Source of the DNA: Numida meleagris | Taxonomy: Eukaryota; Chordata; Aves; Galliformes; Numididae | Length of the DNA: 64,000 nucleotides | Direction of reading: 5' to 3' | Assembly (NCBI RefSeq): GCF_002078875.1 | Contig: NC_034411.1 | Location: 7,448,271 to 7,512,270, forward strand | In this document: piece after piece, positions 13,162-27,700 of the stretch | Numbering within the stretch: the stretch's first letter is position 1 | Layout: each line of letters opens with the position of its first letter | Made by a program: the position numbers and the translations under genes | Notes under the pieces: generated by a model | Databases searched by the model: none | Seen by the model: the letters and a program-made list of their open reading frames with translations, nothing else | What the model was told of the DNA's origin: nothing

Positions 13162-15553
13162 AAAATAAATACACCGTTTCCATGAAATCCTAAGATACTG
13201 CATAATCAACTGACGTTTCTTTCTAACCGTGCTGTGAAGTTCTCTTGTGAAAGGGCCGAATTCCAAAACCTTTATTCAAGATAGGCACATACCTAACCAA
13301 AGCCAATGGAGAGGGGAGAATGTGGTTTACAAAAGGGGTTTGGGGTCAAGGTCTGGATTTGCACAATTGATCACGGGGCAGATTGTCATTCGAAAAAGGT
13401 TTTTAAGTCATTCTTTGGTTTATTTACATGATTCTCAACGCTGTCCAGAAAGCCCAGAGACAGTCACGTGAGAAAACATAGCTCTAAAGCAAGCGCACAG
13501 CATTTTTAAATCTTGTGTATTAAATGTTCAGAAGACTACAGGAATTCAGAATACCCCTTACATTCATGTCCCCAAAGATCTAGTAACTGCATAAGTGCAT
13601 GCACTGAGGCATGACCGGCACGCCTGTAAATTCATATTGTTCAAGTTAAGAGTAAATATAGCTGCAAAAAACCCCACCCACCTATAATTAAATGGTCATT
13701 ACTAGCAATACTATAGTGACTGTCTTGTTATTAAAGAAACGCAGACACGGTCTCTGCCTGTTTGGCTCTCTTGGCCAAAAGGAAGCTGTCTGCTCGATTT
13801 AGAAAGAAAGCAACTTTTAAGAATCCAAGGGAGTTTAGTATTTCCACGTTCCCGGGGTCAATTATTAATGTAAAGATGTAGACAAGTGGCAAGTATATGA
13901 AAGCACATCTCGTACATTCCAAGGTTTGGAAGTCAAAAGCAGATCTTAACTTCCTCACGTTTAAATGTTATGGTAGGCTTGGAAAACCACGTAAGAAGTG
14001 ACATAGTATTTCCATGAGAAGCAAATGAGAACTAAATCTAACTGGCGTTCATATGCGAGCAGTTTCTGCTATGCTTTGTGTAAGGCAGATTTTATTGCGC
14101 TGACAGTTACCAGTCTGCTAGCAGGAAAGAAAATACAGGCAACTCTACTCGGAGAAGATGGCTGACAATTACTAGTGACAACTTCTATTTTTCAGTACAA
14201 CTCAGCTTTAATGTACTTTCTGGAAACAGCATTTTCGTCATTGGTTTTCACTTCCTTCCCCATCCCACCTAAAGTATCCAAAAAAAAAAAAAAAATCAAG
14301 ACTGGTCAAAATGAGTTGCGGATATTTACCAACCAACATCTCCTATTCCAACGCTATTTTTAACTAGAACAAACACAGGTCATTCTTTATAACCTACTGC
14401 CAGTGGTTGTTTATAAATATCTGCTTGCTGCAATAAACACCGGTCACTGAAATATTCATTTGCAATAACTACTTGGCACTAGGTTAATATACTTGTAAAG
14501 TTTAATAAAAGTGCTTCTGATGTACATACAAGCACTTAAAACATTTTAAAACTTAGTTTGGGGAGTTTTAATATCTTTAATTACAGTTTTCACAAGCATT
14601 TCTGAAAGTATTAAATCTCTTCAGAAGTTCAGAGGCTCCTCTCTCAGCACATCTATGTAAGTTTCTCAACAATTACAGAACAGCTAACGTAACATTCTTA
14701 CTCCCTATGCTGAGATAACATGGTACCAAAATTTAGCTACAAAAAGAGGCATTTTTGGTCAGACTGACCTCCAGCTGTCCCTTAACAGCAAAGCAACACA
14801 GCTCAAACCTGTCTCCTCCCTCCAAAACAAAAACAAGACATCTAAGGCCACAAATTTACTTTTGCCAGAATATCCGGTGTCCCCTGGTTTGTGGCAACTG
14901 TGTACATGCCCACTTAGAGAAATACAGTATGAAAGCCCCACCACCTCGAAGGATTCTGATAAACCACCTCAGAAGCCAGTTTTGGGCAGCAGGGCATACG
15001 GAACCACATTACATCGAAACTGCGTGTTAAAGCCATTCCAGCTAGTTCGACTAGATTCTAACTATGTTTAATCAAAATTCCTTATTGCAGGAAAGGAAAA
15101 AAAAAAAAAAAGTCTTAATGTAGAGAGAGGCAAAAAGATGCAAAGATAACCACCACAATGACCCAATAGCAAAAGCTCCCATTTAAAGGTTTTCTTATGC
15201 TAAAAAAGGCACACAACCCCTTGTGAACTAGAGACAAAAGCTAGCAGTACTACAGCAATAAACCCAGAAGAAAAAGCCTACCAGAATTACCCAATTGCCT
15301 ACTGGGAAGGAACAATGAAGTAGACAGGCTGCTCTTGCTCTGTTTTGTTTGCAGGGAAGTGGTCAAATTTAATAGTCAAATTTAGCCACATTAAGAAACA
15401 TTTAACAAAAGCTACCCCAAGAAACCAGAACAAAACCTGACCTTTGGGTCAAAGGCCACAGACAGGCCTTTCCATAGCATGTAGCTGAGTGAGTTCAGAG
15501 ATTGGCAATGAAAGAAAAAAAGCTTTAGACGTGATGGGAACAAGCACTGGGAT

Positions 15554-15724
15554 TTATCGAACAGTCACACCGAGCTTCTCCAGCACACGCACTCCCTTTT
15601 CTTGGTATTCTTGTCGGGTCATCCAGAAGTTGTCTTTGTCTTTCATGATGTCTGCTAGAACTGCGCCGCCCAAAAACACCATGTGCTTTCGGCGAGGTGG
15701 ATCTTCAATTCGGATCTTAAATTT
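15554..15724 (-). CDS. ACTR2: ACTR2 exon 9 (last coding exon, with stop)
   Basis: Encodes residues 339-394, starting [20 protein letters not shown] and ending EKLGVTVR followed by TAA (TTA at 15554-15556 on the plus strand). The acceptor on the minus strand is CCTTAG, preceded by a pyrimidine-rich stretch. It carries the end of actin subdomain 1, including the [13 protein letters not shown] segment and the C-terminal tail. Confidence 0.98.
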
Positions 15725-18700
15725 CTAAGGAAAAAAAATAATAATAATAAAACAAAACAACTGATGCTGGGATTCTTGAAACAAAGCCTACTCGAATAAA
15801 ATTGTGCTTTCTACCAGAACAATGAAATGCGAGTTGCTTAGTGTGAGAAATGCAACCAGAATGCTGAAACGCTAGCACAGGGCACTTAGCGTGAGCTTCC
15901 AACTCACACAAGCGAAGTAAAATAACTACTTTGCACTGGAAATTAGAGAGGGCTATTGACACGTCCCCTAAATTATACCTTCCACGCATCCGCAAAAAGC
16001 CCAGAAGTCAGAATAGAAAATTAAAGACCGTATTTTTGCATTTTACGAACACGGAAGAAGAGTTAAATACTTGCTAAGCTTTGATGGCTAAAATTGTCGG
16101 AAGTTAACCAGATCACAAAATGTTTTAGAATTATACCAAGTCTGAGGAGGGCAGATGGAACAGATTCTAAATTTATACAAGCTAGACCAGCTTATCTAAT
16201 TAATATTCTTAATTATTTGATGCCCAAGCTCTAACTGCAAGAGCAAAAACGAGCACAGTCAAAGCTACGTGTGATTCTGTGATTCTATTCTGTGCAACTG
16301 AGTCATTCCAAATAGCTGTAAGAGATCTTCAGAGAATACCGCATTCAAAGCTGAGGAAGTTCAATTCAGTTCAACGTTAGAAACTTCACTGCGAGAAATT
16401 TTTTCCATAAATATCTCCTTTTTGAAAAGCATGCAGCATTGTTACTAGATAGAAGGCAGTGCTACCTCCATGATGTGTTTGGCTTTTGTCTGCAGGTGAA
16501 CAAGGAATATTATTCCACCTGAGGATGCGTGAACTCTTAACCTTTAACTTCTGAGCATTTCATCTACAGTGTGTAGCATGAGCCCAAGCTTTCAAAGACA
16601 GAAATAATTTTTGGTCAGTGATGACTTCCTAAAGCACAAAAACTCACTAGCATCCTTCATTCTATATTAGAGTTGTATGCTAACATTTAACCATGCTCCA
16701 ACTAACCCAAGACTTCAGCAATGATTTTCTATTAGCATGACCAGAAGGCAGCTTTATTCCATATATATGCAAAAGCTACCAGTATGAAACAAGACTGTGA
16801 AGAACCGGAATGCACCAAGCTTTTCAAGCTGTGCGGAGGGCGAGCCACAGCTTCAGTCATTTCTGACTACTTGGTTCCCTCTAGTGGGGATTCAGGATAA
16901 ACCTCCACCCCGCACAAACACAGCAGGGACTCGGTACTTACCGAGAGTTTTTCCACGTCTCCTTTCAGAACTCGTTCCAGGTAGAGCTGTTTCAGTTCCC
17001 GCTCCAGTCGCGAAGGCAGCCCAGGGTACATAGTGGAGCCTCCAGACAGCACAATGTGCTTGTAGAATTCAGACCTAACCAAGAGGACAGTCTTTTTAGC
17101 GGGCTACAGAGTTTCTCATAGGACAAGGGTACATGTACATACAGGGAAGTAAATACAAATCTACAAAACTGCCAGCACACAAACACAAAAACAACTTCTG
17201 CCCGGGTTTGGCACGCTTGCTCGTGCTTTTCCAGATGTCCTAGAGAGCAGCAATTAAAGAGAAAAGAAAAAAAGACCACAAAAGAAATCCCACACTTCCA
17301 AAATGTAATCCTTGCTTGTTGGTATAAAATAGTCAGGTTTTCAGACAACCCATTAAGCTTCAAAAAGTCATCTGAGACTGACCCCCAATCCCAGTATGTA
17401 TCTTCTCACAGGTGAGCACATGGTGGTGACTAAAGCAAGAAGATGTTATTTCCTTGGAAAGCAGTCCTCTTGTCACAAGCCACTGTCAGAGCGCAGGAGT
17501 TAAGTGTTCTTCTCTTACCTGGTATCAATGTCAGCGGCCTGGATGGTGTTGAACAGCAGTTCAGCCACACCAACCCCCTCCACATTGATTAAGTGAGGCT
17601 GGAAGAGAGCTTCTGGTGCCTCAAACCGTTCTCCACCGACTTTGATAATCCTGCCATCCGGGAGCTAGTGAAGAGAAAGCACCGGTCAGGAGGCTGCTTT
17701 TAGCCACTTAGATACAGAACAAAACAACAGGAAATGACTTACATTGTTACTTACTGTTTTAAAGCAGGAAATTGTTGCTTATTGTCACCACTGCAAGAAG
17801 TCAGTACTACTGAAAGAAGATACTAATTCTTCAATGGCTATGAGATTTACTTACAGAGATCAAGGACCAGGTACATTGATACTGAAGTACCAAACACTGC
17901 CTTGCAATACAGCTCTTAATCTTGATTTTAAAGGTGAACTTGCAGCAAGAAAAATGCTATTCTGAAAGCCCTTTCCTCTCATGTGCTATTACAGCAAGTC
18001 TCCTAAGAGCAAGGTTACCTCTCTTCTTACCAGGCAGCATTCTCAGATGGATCACAGCTAGAGAGACAAAGCTGAAACAATCTGACGTGCTAGAGTAAGT
18101 GCACTTTCTCTGCAAGTTTTTGTGCTATAATATTCAAATTTCAAGCATCTACAGTAACAAAAGTCAGTACAAAGCTGTAAAGAAATCCCCCAAATCAGCT
18201 TTTCAAGTTTTCCCAGAACCAAGTAATGTGATTCTACAGACTTTTATGTCTGGGAAGTGAGCTACTGCCAAGAAAAACTTACAAGGGATCAAAGCTAAAC
18301 GCTACCTGATTTTAGACCTAATAAATTTAGGTCGAGAATATCTGGCCCAAAACACTCACCGTGTACGACTCAACTAGTACTGTGGTCTCTAATGCCAGCT
18401 TCTGCTCCTGCTCGATGTTGTACCCCACATAACACAGCTTTTCCTTGATCATGCGAACAGTCTCGAAATCAGCAGAATGGTTGAAAGCATACCCTCGCAG
18501 TAAGAGGAGCTGGAGTGAACAGATGAGATTAGCAGCACACGTGAGAAACAGTACAGATTCTCCAGCGGGCACAGTCAAAAACATATCGAGTTTGCCTGGC
18601 TTTTCTAACTGCAAATTCAGTATTAAGTCAAATGTGTAACTGTATCCTTTATTATCAGAAAAAAGAAAAAAAGATACAACATCACTGTAAGTTGGAAATT

Positions 18701-21700
18701 TTCCTTAAGAACTTCCAGTATAGTTGTTAGACAGAGAAGTGAAAGATAACTAAAATAATTCTCATATTTAGGACTTCAGAACAGCACAGTATTCCAGTTA
18801 AGCAATAATCTGGATTAAAAAATCCTAAGGTTTACCTATTTTTAAAAGCAAACAATCTATAAAACAGTCTTACTTACTAATTGGGAAAGAATCATTACAT
18901 TATTTTCCACACTAAAAAAGATGTTAGAGTACAGTCTTGTTTTCATTTTACATATCAAGAAAGCTAAATGTGAGATTTTACAGAATGAAGTCCCTTCCCT
19001 TCTCAGACTGCTACTAGGAGAGTGAGTGAATTCTCCATATAACACCAGTTCTACCACATGATTCAGATGAGAGATAGGCTGGAGCGATACAAGAATACTG
19101 GTGTTCTTTATGGAATTAACATACAAACAATAAAGGGGAGGTGTTTAGCAGTTTCTTGCTGTCAAGAGATTTTAACTTGAACCAGCGTGCCACAGGTATC
19201 AGCTTCAGCCTTAGACACTCTTTCCAGCTCACCTTAATGAGGTACCTGGTGATATCCCTCCCAGCAATATCTAACCGTCTGGTGAGATGAGGGAGAGAGA
19301 AACCTTCATAAACTGGGCAAATATGAGTTACACCGTCTCCAGAGTCCACGACGACACCAGTCAACAGACCTAAAAGAATGGAGTGGAATGGGGGAGAAAG
19401 TACAACTTTTATTAGCACCTCCACCAGTAGAGGAGAGCAGTTTTAGCATTGTAATCATAACCTCGTTGGTATCCCTAACGAGCCCCTGCTCTAACGCTCA
19501 CCCTTTTGGGAAAAGTAATCAAAATTCAGTTCTTCCCATTCACCTAGATTTTAAACATAAGATTTTCACAGTAAAAATGCTTGCATGTACACATGTTAAA
19601 AATGGATCACCCTTACTCTTGCCCAGGTGCTTAAATCTCTACCATTCGCCATTTTTTCCAGTGTTTTGACATCTTAAATTGCACTCTAATTAAAGAGAAT
19701 AACTAAGATCATTAAATGTTTGTTGGATTATAAATTCCTCAGTGGATCCAGCTATGTACGTGCAACATGATATTAATTGCTCAGATATGAAGAAAACTTG
19801 AGTTTTCTCATGCCACAAGCTTCTCTTGTTCCTATTAGGACTTGTTCATTATGTTTTCTTTTTGAATACCAGCCAATGCTTTCACAGGGTAGACAATATC
19901 TGTTCTTCAACAGTGGACTGCTCCAAGTTGTTTTATATTTTGTTATTCGAAATAACTGAGCACTACACAGTAGAATACATCTACAATTACAGCAGAATTT
20001 AAGACTGTATATTTTTCAGATAGACTTATAATGAACCAAACAAAAAATAACAGGAAAGGGGGGGAAAAAAAAAAAGTAATTAGCAAATAAAACTAAAATT
20101 CAGGTCTGCAAGAGTGGTTTGGGTTCAACTGCTTTTAGTGACTTGCTCGGCAGTCCCTCCCTTGAACTTTCACTCTTGGACACAGAAACTAGGATGACAT
20201 GTTAATGAGCAAGGATATTTTAATTTCCTGCCACGCAATGGTTAAGTACAGCAAGCCACCAGTAAATAGATGTAAGAAGTTGTGCTATTAGAACCCATGT
20301 GCTTGAATATCCTAGATCATAGATGGATTGCAGCCAATGGCAGAATTTCTATTGAATTCGGTGAATCTGCAATTTTCTTCTTAAGCTGGCAGTTATTTAT
20401 TCTTGTTTCTATACAGCAGAAGAATCAGCATGTCCTTGAATGGAAAACAGTCCAAAGTCACCTAATCAACTGCTTGAAATTCACTTGTAGTAAGTCTTTC
20501 CCAGAAAACCAAAAGCACATCATTCAGACCTGGAAAGATGCTGAAGGCTAAAATGACTACACCTTGAAACAACCACAGCTTTGAGAAACAAATACATCTG
20601 CAAAATTTGTGCACAAAGGTAACTATCAATAATTCCTGAAAACAAAAAGCCAACCTTTAAGACAGAATTGAGCTTGCTTACAACAGTATTAAAATAGACC
20701 CAAGCCTCATTAATACCACATTAGAGCTCTGCCTTAGCAACACATCAATTAAACATATTTGAAGTTATCTTTGCCTACCTTGAGCATACAAAGTAAGGAC
20801 AGCCTGAATGGCTACATACACTCCAGAAAACTGGTATGTCTCAAACATAACCTGTAAGATGAAGGCAAAAAATGAATGTCCAAGTAAGGCCATCCTTAAA
20901 GGCAATGTCACAGATGTTTGAAAACAGTCTTTTTGTAATTCTGTATTTTTTTCTGATCAAAAACACTTTGAGAAATGTCATCACAAATATTGTATGCAAA
21001 CATTACAAACCTACTTGCTTTATGGCAGTAAGCAGCACCGTCAGTTTTATACCTTCCCTGTCCATTCATACGAGACGAGTCATCTCAAGGACTTAAAACA
21101 TTCCACATCCACTCAGCAACAAAAAGCAAATACTTTCAAGAAACCTATATGCCAATTCCTGCAATTTTACCAAGCCATTTGCTAAAGTGCCTACTGAGTG
21201 GGAGGCACATACTTGCAGGCCAGCCAGCTACTTCATTACTGAAGTGTGACTTTGCAACTAAACATTTGTTAAAGCTGCATGTTCTAATTCTAATGAGGTG
21301 CAGATTTTTTCTTTTTCATATCAAGGTCACCAGTCTTTGCACAACTGGAGATTGTCAAATACAGAGCAAACAGACACCTGCTCATATTGGTCTAGAAGCA
21401 GCACAGTGTCACAGTTTGTTCTCTGCCTTTGGGCCTTCTTCCCTTCTTTGAAGCACAAGAGAGGGCAAACTTCTAGCATTAGCTTTAGTGCAAACCTCAC
21501 TACAATGGAAGAAGTACATCTAGAAGGACTCAGTTACCACTTACAGAACAATGTAGGTTTGCAGAACAACTCTTAATAAAACATGAAAGGTAATTGCCCA
21601 TCTCACACACTAGGCTCCCCTAAGCACTAAAACTAGTTTCAGTGAAGAAATGGTTTGAAATTAAAGGATGTCCAGTTTAGAGAATCTTGTCCTCTTTATA

Positions 21701-24700
21701 AACACAAAGAAGTCCAAGTAAACAAGTAATGCACAAGCAGCTTCCTCCTCCGAATTCTTTACCAGGAAAAAAAATGATGAACTCTGATCGTTCCAGTATG
21801 AAGTTCTGGTTTTGCTCCTCTAAAGCCTCCTGAGCATTTCTGCCACTTCCAGGATTAGAAACTGATTAAATCCTAAGCACTCCCACAGTTCAAGTAAAAG
21901 ATATCTTAAAGATCTTAATTATCTTAAAGAAAAAAAAAATGCTGATGCCTGACAATTTCAGAATTCTGAACTATTTAAAGACCCTCCTCCGTTAGAGGAG
22001 CACGTTTTTAAACGGCTGCTCCGTATCAAAATCCTGATCCTTGCAAAGTCAAGTTAATTCATAGCTATATTGAGCACACAGCAAAATCCCTGGGAAGACA
22101 GATGCTTCCTTTCTTGGAACATCTGCAGTGAGCATACAGAATAAGAGAAGTTTGAGGAACGTAGAGGGGGTGAGCTGCAGAGCACCTTGCCATAAGAATA
22201 CAGTGTTGGGGGTTTTTACAACCCCCCTATCTGAACTGCAAAAACCTCCTAGAAGCTCATCTGCAGAGATTTGGGGTTTGCTGTTCTTTCTTTCAAGACA
22301 TCTAGATCCGTTCTCCTTGACTAGAAAAACGCCTCGTCGCAGGATGAATATCTTAAAAAAATGGAAGATGTCAATATAGAGCAGAATATTCTCCCAAAAA
22401 GATTTGTCTAGTGACAGCTGCTTTTGGATTAGCTAGTGATGTTCTAATTGGGTCTAGGAAGGAAGAACTAAGAATTGGGATGGAGAGATAAAGAAAGCTA
22501 GACTGGAACTGGGAGAAGTGAGTGTGCTAGAGTATCTCTCAAACGCTACATGACATGCCGTGAAAGCCAAGCTGCTCCTAAGGGTATTTCAGAATGAGAA
22601 TGCAGCAAGCGACTATAGACAAGCAGCAAACATTACATTAAACTGAATAGCAATCTGTGTCTTGTGCATGCTACAGAAGAAACAGCTCTTTATATATTTT
22701 ACAGTGTACATGTCATGCGAACACTTGCTGCTATTACTAAGTAGCTGTGTTTGATGGAGAAATGAGGTGAGGAAAGAGAATCAATGGAAGTAGAATGAAA
22801 TACAGCATATGTAATTGTCTACTATCTTGGTACGGTCCAAGGGACTAAGCTTTTTCTTTTGAAATACTGTTACTGCAGTGCAACACAAAATATAGAGACA
22901 TTTACTACAGGCTTTAGGAAAATATTAATTCGATTCCCTGCTTCATACTGGGCTAGCCTCCCTGAAAAAGAGTCTGTGTCAAAAAATGGAAGACAGACAA
23001 GTGTAAATAGGTTGCAGTTAAAAATTAAATATTCCTAGTCCTCGTAACGCTATGATCCATTAAAAATATTAATAGAAACAGTGAACTCCTGTTTAGCTCA
23101 AGTTTGAATTTATGAAAATGGATTCTGGTTCTCCTTAATCCTCTGAATCTGGTTAAGCATCTACAGTCTCCGGAGTGGTTTAAAAAAGCACATGGGGCAA
23201 TACAAATGTTTTCTCAGACTTCAGAAGCTATAGGAGGCTTCTCAACGCATGGTATAAAATTACTCAGTACCAGAATAACTAACAGCCAGCCTGCTGCACT
23301 TAGCAGGAAAACAGAAACAAGTACACCATTGTAGACAGCTGAAAAGCAAAGCGGCCTCAACAGGAAATTCAGCCATTCCTACTGCACGGAGGCAACCCAG
23401 AATAGTCCACTATGTTCATCACACCACAGCTGACTGACACACAACAGATAACATTGCTAACGTTGAGTTAAACAGCGCTTAGATAACGGGCCGCTAATGT
23501 CTATAAATGCTAGGAAATTTTCAACTGAAAAACACAAAAAATTGTACAGTTTGATTCATCTTTGAGTTTTCCCAGCGTGTATTTATTTAGTGAGCCACTA
23601 AAAAAAGATTACTGCAAAAACATCCACAGTCACACTGCAGAAAGCATTGCTATAGCAATGACAATAAATGGTTTTTAAAAGAAAGTTAGTAGATAACGAT
23701 AAAAGTAAGTTCTTTCCCCTCTAACCAGCTGAATTCAGAGGTAGCTTTGGTTGCCCAGGGCAGCACTGTGAGATCCACGATTCAAGAACCCAGCCTTCCT
23801 TCCAAGAAGGCTTTCATTGATAATCCCTAGCGTTAGTCAAAGATTGGTGAATCGGGTGTCATCACGCCTTTGTCTCAGCTACTTCCAGCAACACTGCTCC
23901 ATCTGGGAAGCATCATCTTGTTCAAGCCTCCATCTCTTCTGAAACATTACTGGCTTATGGAAGTTCAAGTCATTTAAATTAATTAACATTTATCCAATAC
24001 CTAGTAATCAAAATATCTTAGATAACCGAAGATAAACATGCATTTCTAACTGTGTTTTGTTGGTGACGTGGCTTGTGACACCCAGTCTGCTTATAACTTT
24101 TGGGTAAGAGGGACTGTTTGAATGTGACTACAGCAGCCTTTATGACCACAGCAGACGACACGTTTTGCTCAGAAGACAGGAGAACTGCCTTGCCTTGGGC
24201 AGCTTCTGGGTATTCCAAGAAAATTCAAGTATTTTACCCATACTTCCACAACAGCACATCTTAGTTCCTACTAGAGAGACATACCTCCACGATCTTCTCT
24301 CTGTTTTTAGTTGGGTTCATGGGAGGCTCTGTAAGTAGGATTTTACAATTTTTTGTGTCAATGTTAAGTTTCTCTGGTCCAAATGTGTAATCCCAGAGGT
24401 GCTTCATATCATCCCAGTTCCGAACGATGCCATTCTCCATTGGATAATTAACTTCCAGCATTGAACGTAATTCACTTGCTTCATCTCCAACCATGAGATC
24501 CTGTAAAATGTTAATATGGAAGTATGTCAGTGTTTGCAAAGGTTTCTAAAGAACAAAATCCTCAAACAATGACAGCAAGCTGTGCTAGCCCATGTCTATC
24601 TGTGTTCTTAAACAATGCCCACGTTTCAGAATCGCTTTCAGGAACTTAGGAGAGAAGTAGAATATATTCCATGTAGTATTTAAATTGGGCTGGTATCCAT

Positions 24701-27700
24701 CCCAAGCCTTTTCCAAAATATGCTTTCATTCCATTTTCCAATTTACCCCCAACACGCCAAAGAGCCGTGCTAAAGCTAGATGCTGCAAAGACTTTTGTAA
24801 GCGTAGATGGTTCTCCACTGACACCTCCAAAATTGTCATCAGATTTCAAAAGGCTGAGATGCAGAACAGCATGTAAGGACAGCAGGTGGGACTGTGGATT
24901 ATTTACTGTGCATGATACCAAAAGAGGAATATTGAGTGGTCCGTTAGCATACAGAACAGTAGCAAAAGCAAAGAAGTGATTAGAAGTTCCACACTATACA
25001 TTAAAAGAAACAGTGGTTTACACGTTGCCTATACCAGTAGGGTGTGAAGGGGAGAGACATCTAAATATAAAACATACCCTGGGGTCTGTTCCACGCTGAA
25101 AGTCCCAAGCCAAAAACCGTGGTAATGCATTCTTACACAAACACAACCAACTAATGCAGTTTGTACAGTCATTTCCCATTAATTAAGCAATCTGTTTCTT
25201 AAAGTTAGTTATGCAGTTATGCAAACATTGCACATTCAAATTAGTAGCACTGTATCTTCTCCTTTCCCACGTATTTCCCAGAGGAAGTATGCACAATATG
25301 ACATTGTGTTTGTTCCTCATTGTATCTCATATTTTCCTAAAGAAGCCTCAACTGATCTGCTCGCATCTAGCCTCTAAGAACATATTTCTAGAGCACTGCT
25401 CTTATTCTAGTGCTACATTCATGTCACTGCAGAAAATCATTTGCTTCACACAAAAACATGCCAGCATGGTTTGCAGTTACCGCGGCGCAGAAAACTCTTA
25501 AAGCAAAGGTTATTCAATCTACTATTCAATGCAAGGGCTATAAAGAAGACACACACAGAGAAATCCAGCATCAAGTCCATAGAAGCCCATTTCAGAGGCA
25601 ACCTAAACAGCTGCTGGCAACCAGAAAAAAAGGAAGTTTATTGAAAACAGTTTAAAGTATACTGTTCCTCTCCCATCCCTTCTCCCTGACAAGGGGCTTC
25701 ATTCGCTTTCCCTTGTGCAGTAGGGTCACACCTCTGTTACCCAGACTGTACAGAAGTCAAGGCTCTACCATTTTAAATCAAATGTACTTCAGTGAAAACA
25801 CACTACAGGAGCTCCCCCACACGCCACGTGATGCCACCAGAAACTAGGGAGAGGAATCAGCAGCCCTTTTGGAGGCTCTGTGCTCCTGGACAGGACGCAG
25901 CCCAGGAAAGGCCGGTATTCAAACACGCAATCAAGTCACACCAAGCTTCTGCGTCCTGTTAACAAAACAAAGCTGAAGGGTAGAACAATTGTTCTCAAGG
26001 CCACGCAAACAAACAGCACGCACACCGCGTGAAGGAGGCCAGCTCGTACAGTTGCAGTGTCGTGACATTCAGTGTTTCCACCACTCTGGGACTCAATAAT
26101 ATTTGTCTAACTGGAAATTGAAGCTTTTTTCAAGACTTCAAGTCTGTAACATTAAGGAAAGCAGCTTCCAGTGTTGGAGATAGTGAGCTCACGTTGGCCT
26201 TAGAAGTGTTATTCTTGCACCTTGCAAAACTACGGGTTATGTCACACTTACTTAAACGCAATACATAAAATATTCTCGTGAATTAGTTGCTAGTAAACCA
26301 AAGCAATGAAAAACATCCAAAGTAAGTACGTATTCAAATGCAAAATGTAAGGCAAGACAAAAACAATGAATAGCATCAAAAAACAGCAGAAGAGCTATAG
26401 GTCCCACCAAGCATAAACACCGAACAAGCAGCACGGGGCACCCCACTTACCATTTTTTTGTTATTCTACTTCAACAGGTCAAGAAAGGTGAAGAAAGAAG
26501 GGAGAAGCAAGAAAGTCAGAAAAGGCCTGAATGAAATTCTCCAATCATTTTAAGGACACAGTAGAAATAAGCCGAAAAGAGACGCAGGCGCAGCTGGAAA
26601 GTATCCAAGTTAGTGTAGTTAGGGCCAAGCTAACACCCTTGGGATTTCAGCTTAAATATCTATTTATTTCAAGCTACTGCAACAAGTCACCGGTTCGTTG
26701 CATTTCTGCACCTCACGCTGCAAACAAAATCTGGACCTTTCTAATAGGATTCTGTGCATCACTATTCTGTAGCACTGGAATTTTACCCTGAGCAAAGTGC
26801 TCATCCAAACTAGATGAGGCTCTGCAGAAAGCGTTTGACTGTGACTAGCTCTGGCTAATGCTACATTTAGAGTGTTTTAAATACTCTGCCTTAAATACTC
26901 GAGAATCCGCAACAATAACATAAAAGTATTCACCTATGAGGTGACAAATAGCTCAGGTATCATGGAACCAATATCCATGAAAAATTTTTTTTAAAAAAAT
27001 CAAGGGAATATTTACTTAAATTATGGAATCTGCTTTCAGAACTGAAACGAGCAATTGTGAAGTGGTAACAGCAGGGCCTGCAAGTTCTTCACAGTAGCAG
27101 GCTGTGGATGTAGGCAGACAGGAGAATTCAAGCAGCTGGGAAGTATCCTGAAGTATACGAAGTGCACATGTACAAATGCTGTCCGAAATTATACTGAGGT
27201 CATTTTCTTTACCAGTGAGATTCTTCCTCCTTCCATTAAATCCACACATAAAACATCAAAAGCCATCAAGGTTAACTATCAGCACTATTAAGGCACATCT
27301 ACTTATCCTGTGAATTGTGTCAGAAGAAAAGCGTTCACAATTTGTGGCAGGTGCCTTAGCACAGACAGTACCAAAAAGACTGGTTAAAGCACGGCCTCCT
27401 TCCTCACTTCAAATCCAGACAATGCCCAGCTCCAGGCTGCCTTTGGCAGAAACTGAGTACAGCAGTAAGACATGGACTATGGCTCAACATGTCCCCGAGT
27501 CTCAAATGCCCTAAAATCCTGTCTTAATTGGTCAAAGATGCACGATGATCCTGCCTTCCTAAGGTTACTCACTCCCAAACTTGCTTCAAAGATTGGTGAA
27601 TCAGTAAAAACTGCAGTGCTATCTGCACTTCTGGTTTCGGATGTTTGAGGCTGCAACTTTAAGCAAAATAATACCAATAATATCTGAATTCTGTGTTTCC

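Larger units (their letters stand above)
12615..15553 (-). other. ACTR2: ACTR2 3' untranslated region (extent inferred)
   Basis: This AT-rich, non-coding sequence follows directly after the ACTR2 stop codon. The boundary at the stop codon is certain. The distal end rests on the AATAAA signal at 12637-12642 and on the general knowledge that vertebrate ACTR2 mRNAs have a long 3' UTR of 2 kb or more. It contains a CA microsatellite (about 13008-13042), a 14-base poly-C run and a poly-A tract. Several alternative polyadenylation hexamers lie inside it. Confidence 0.55.

Noticed and set aside
16268..16293. GTGATTCTGTGATTCTATTCTG resembling a CR1 terminal repeat
   Set aside because: Only the short repeat is present without the CTTCCAACC body, so it is too little to call an element; it may be a remnant.
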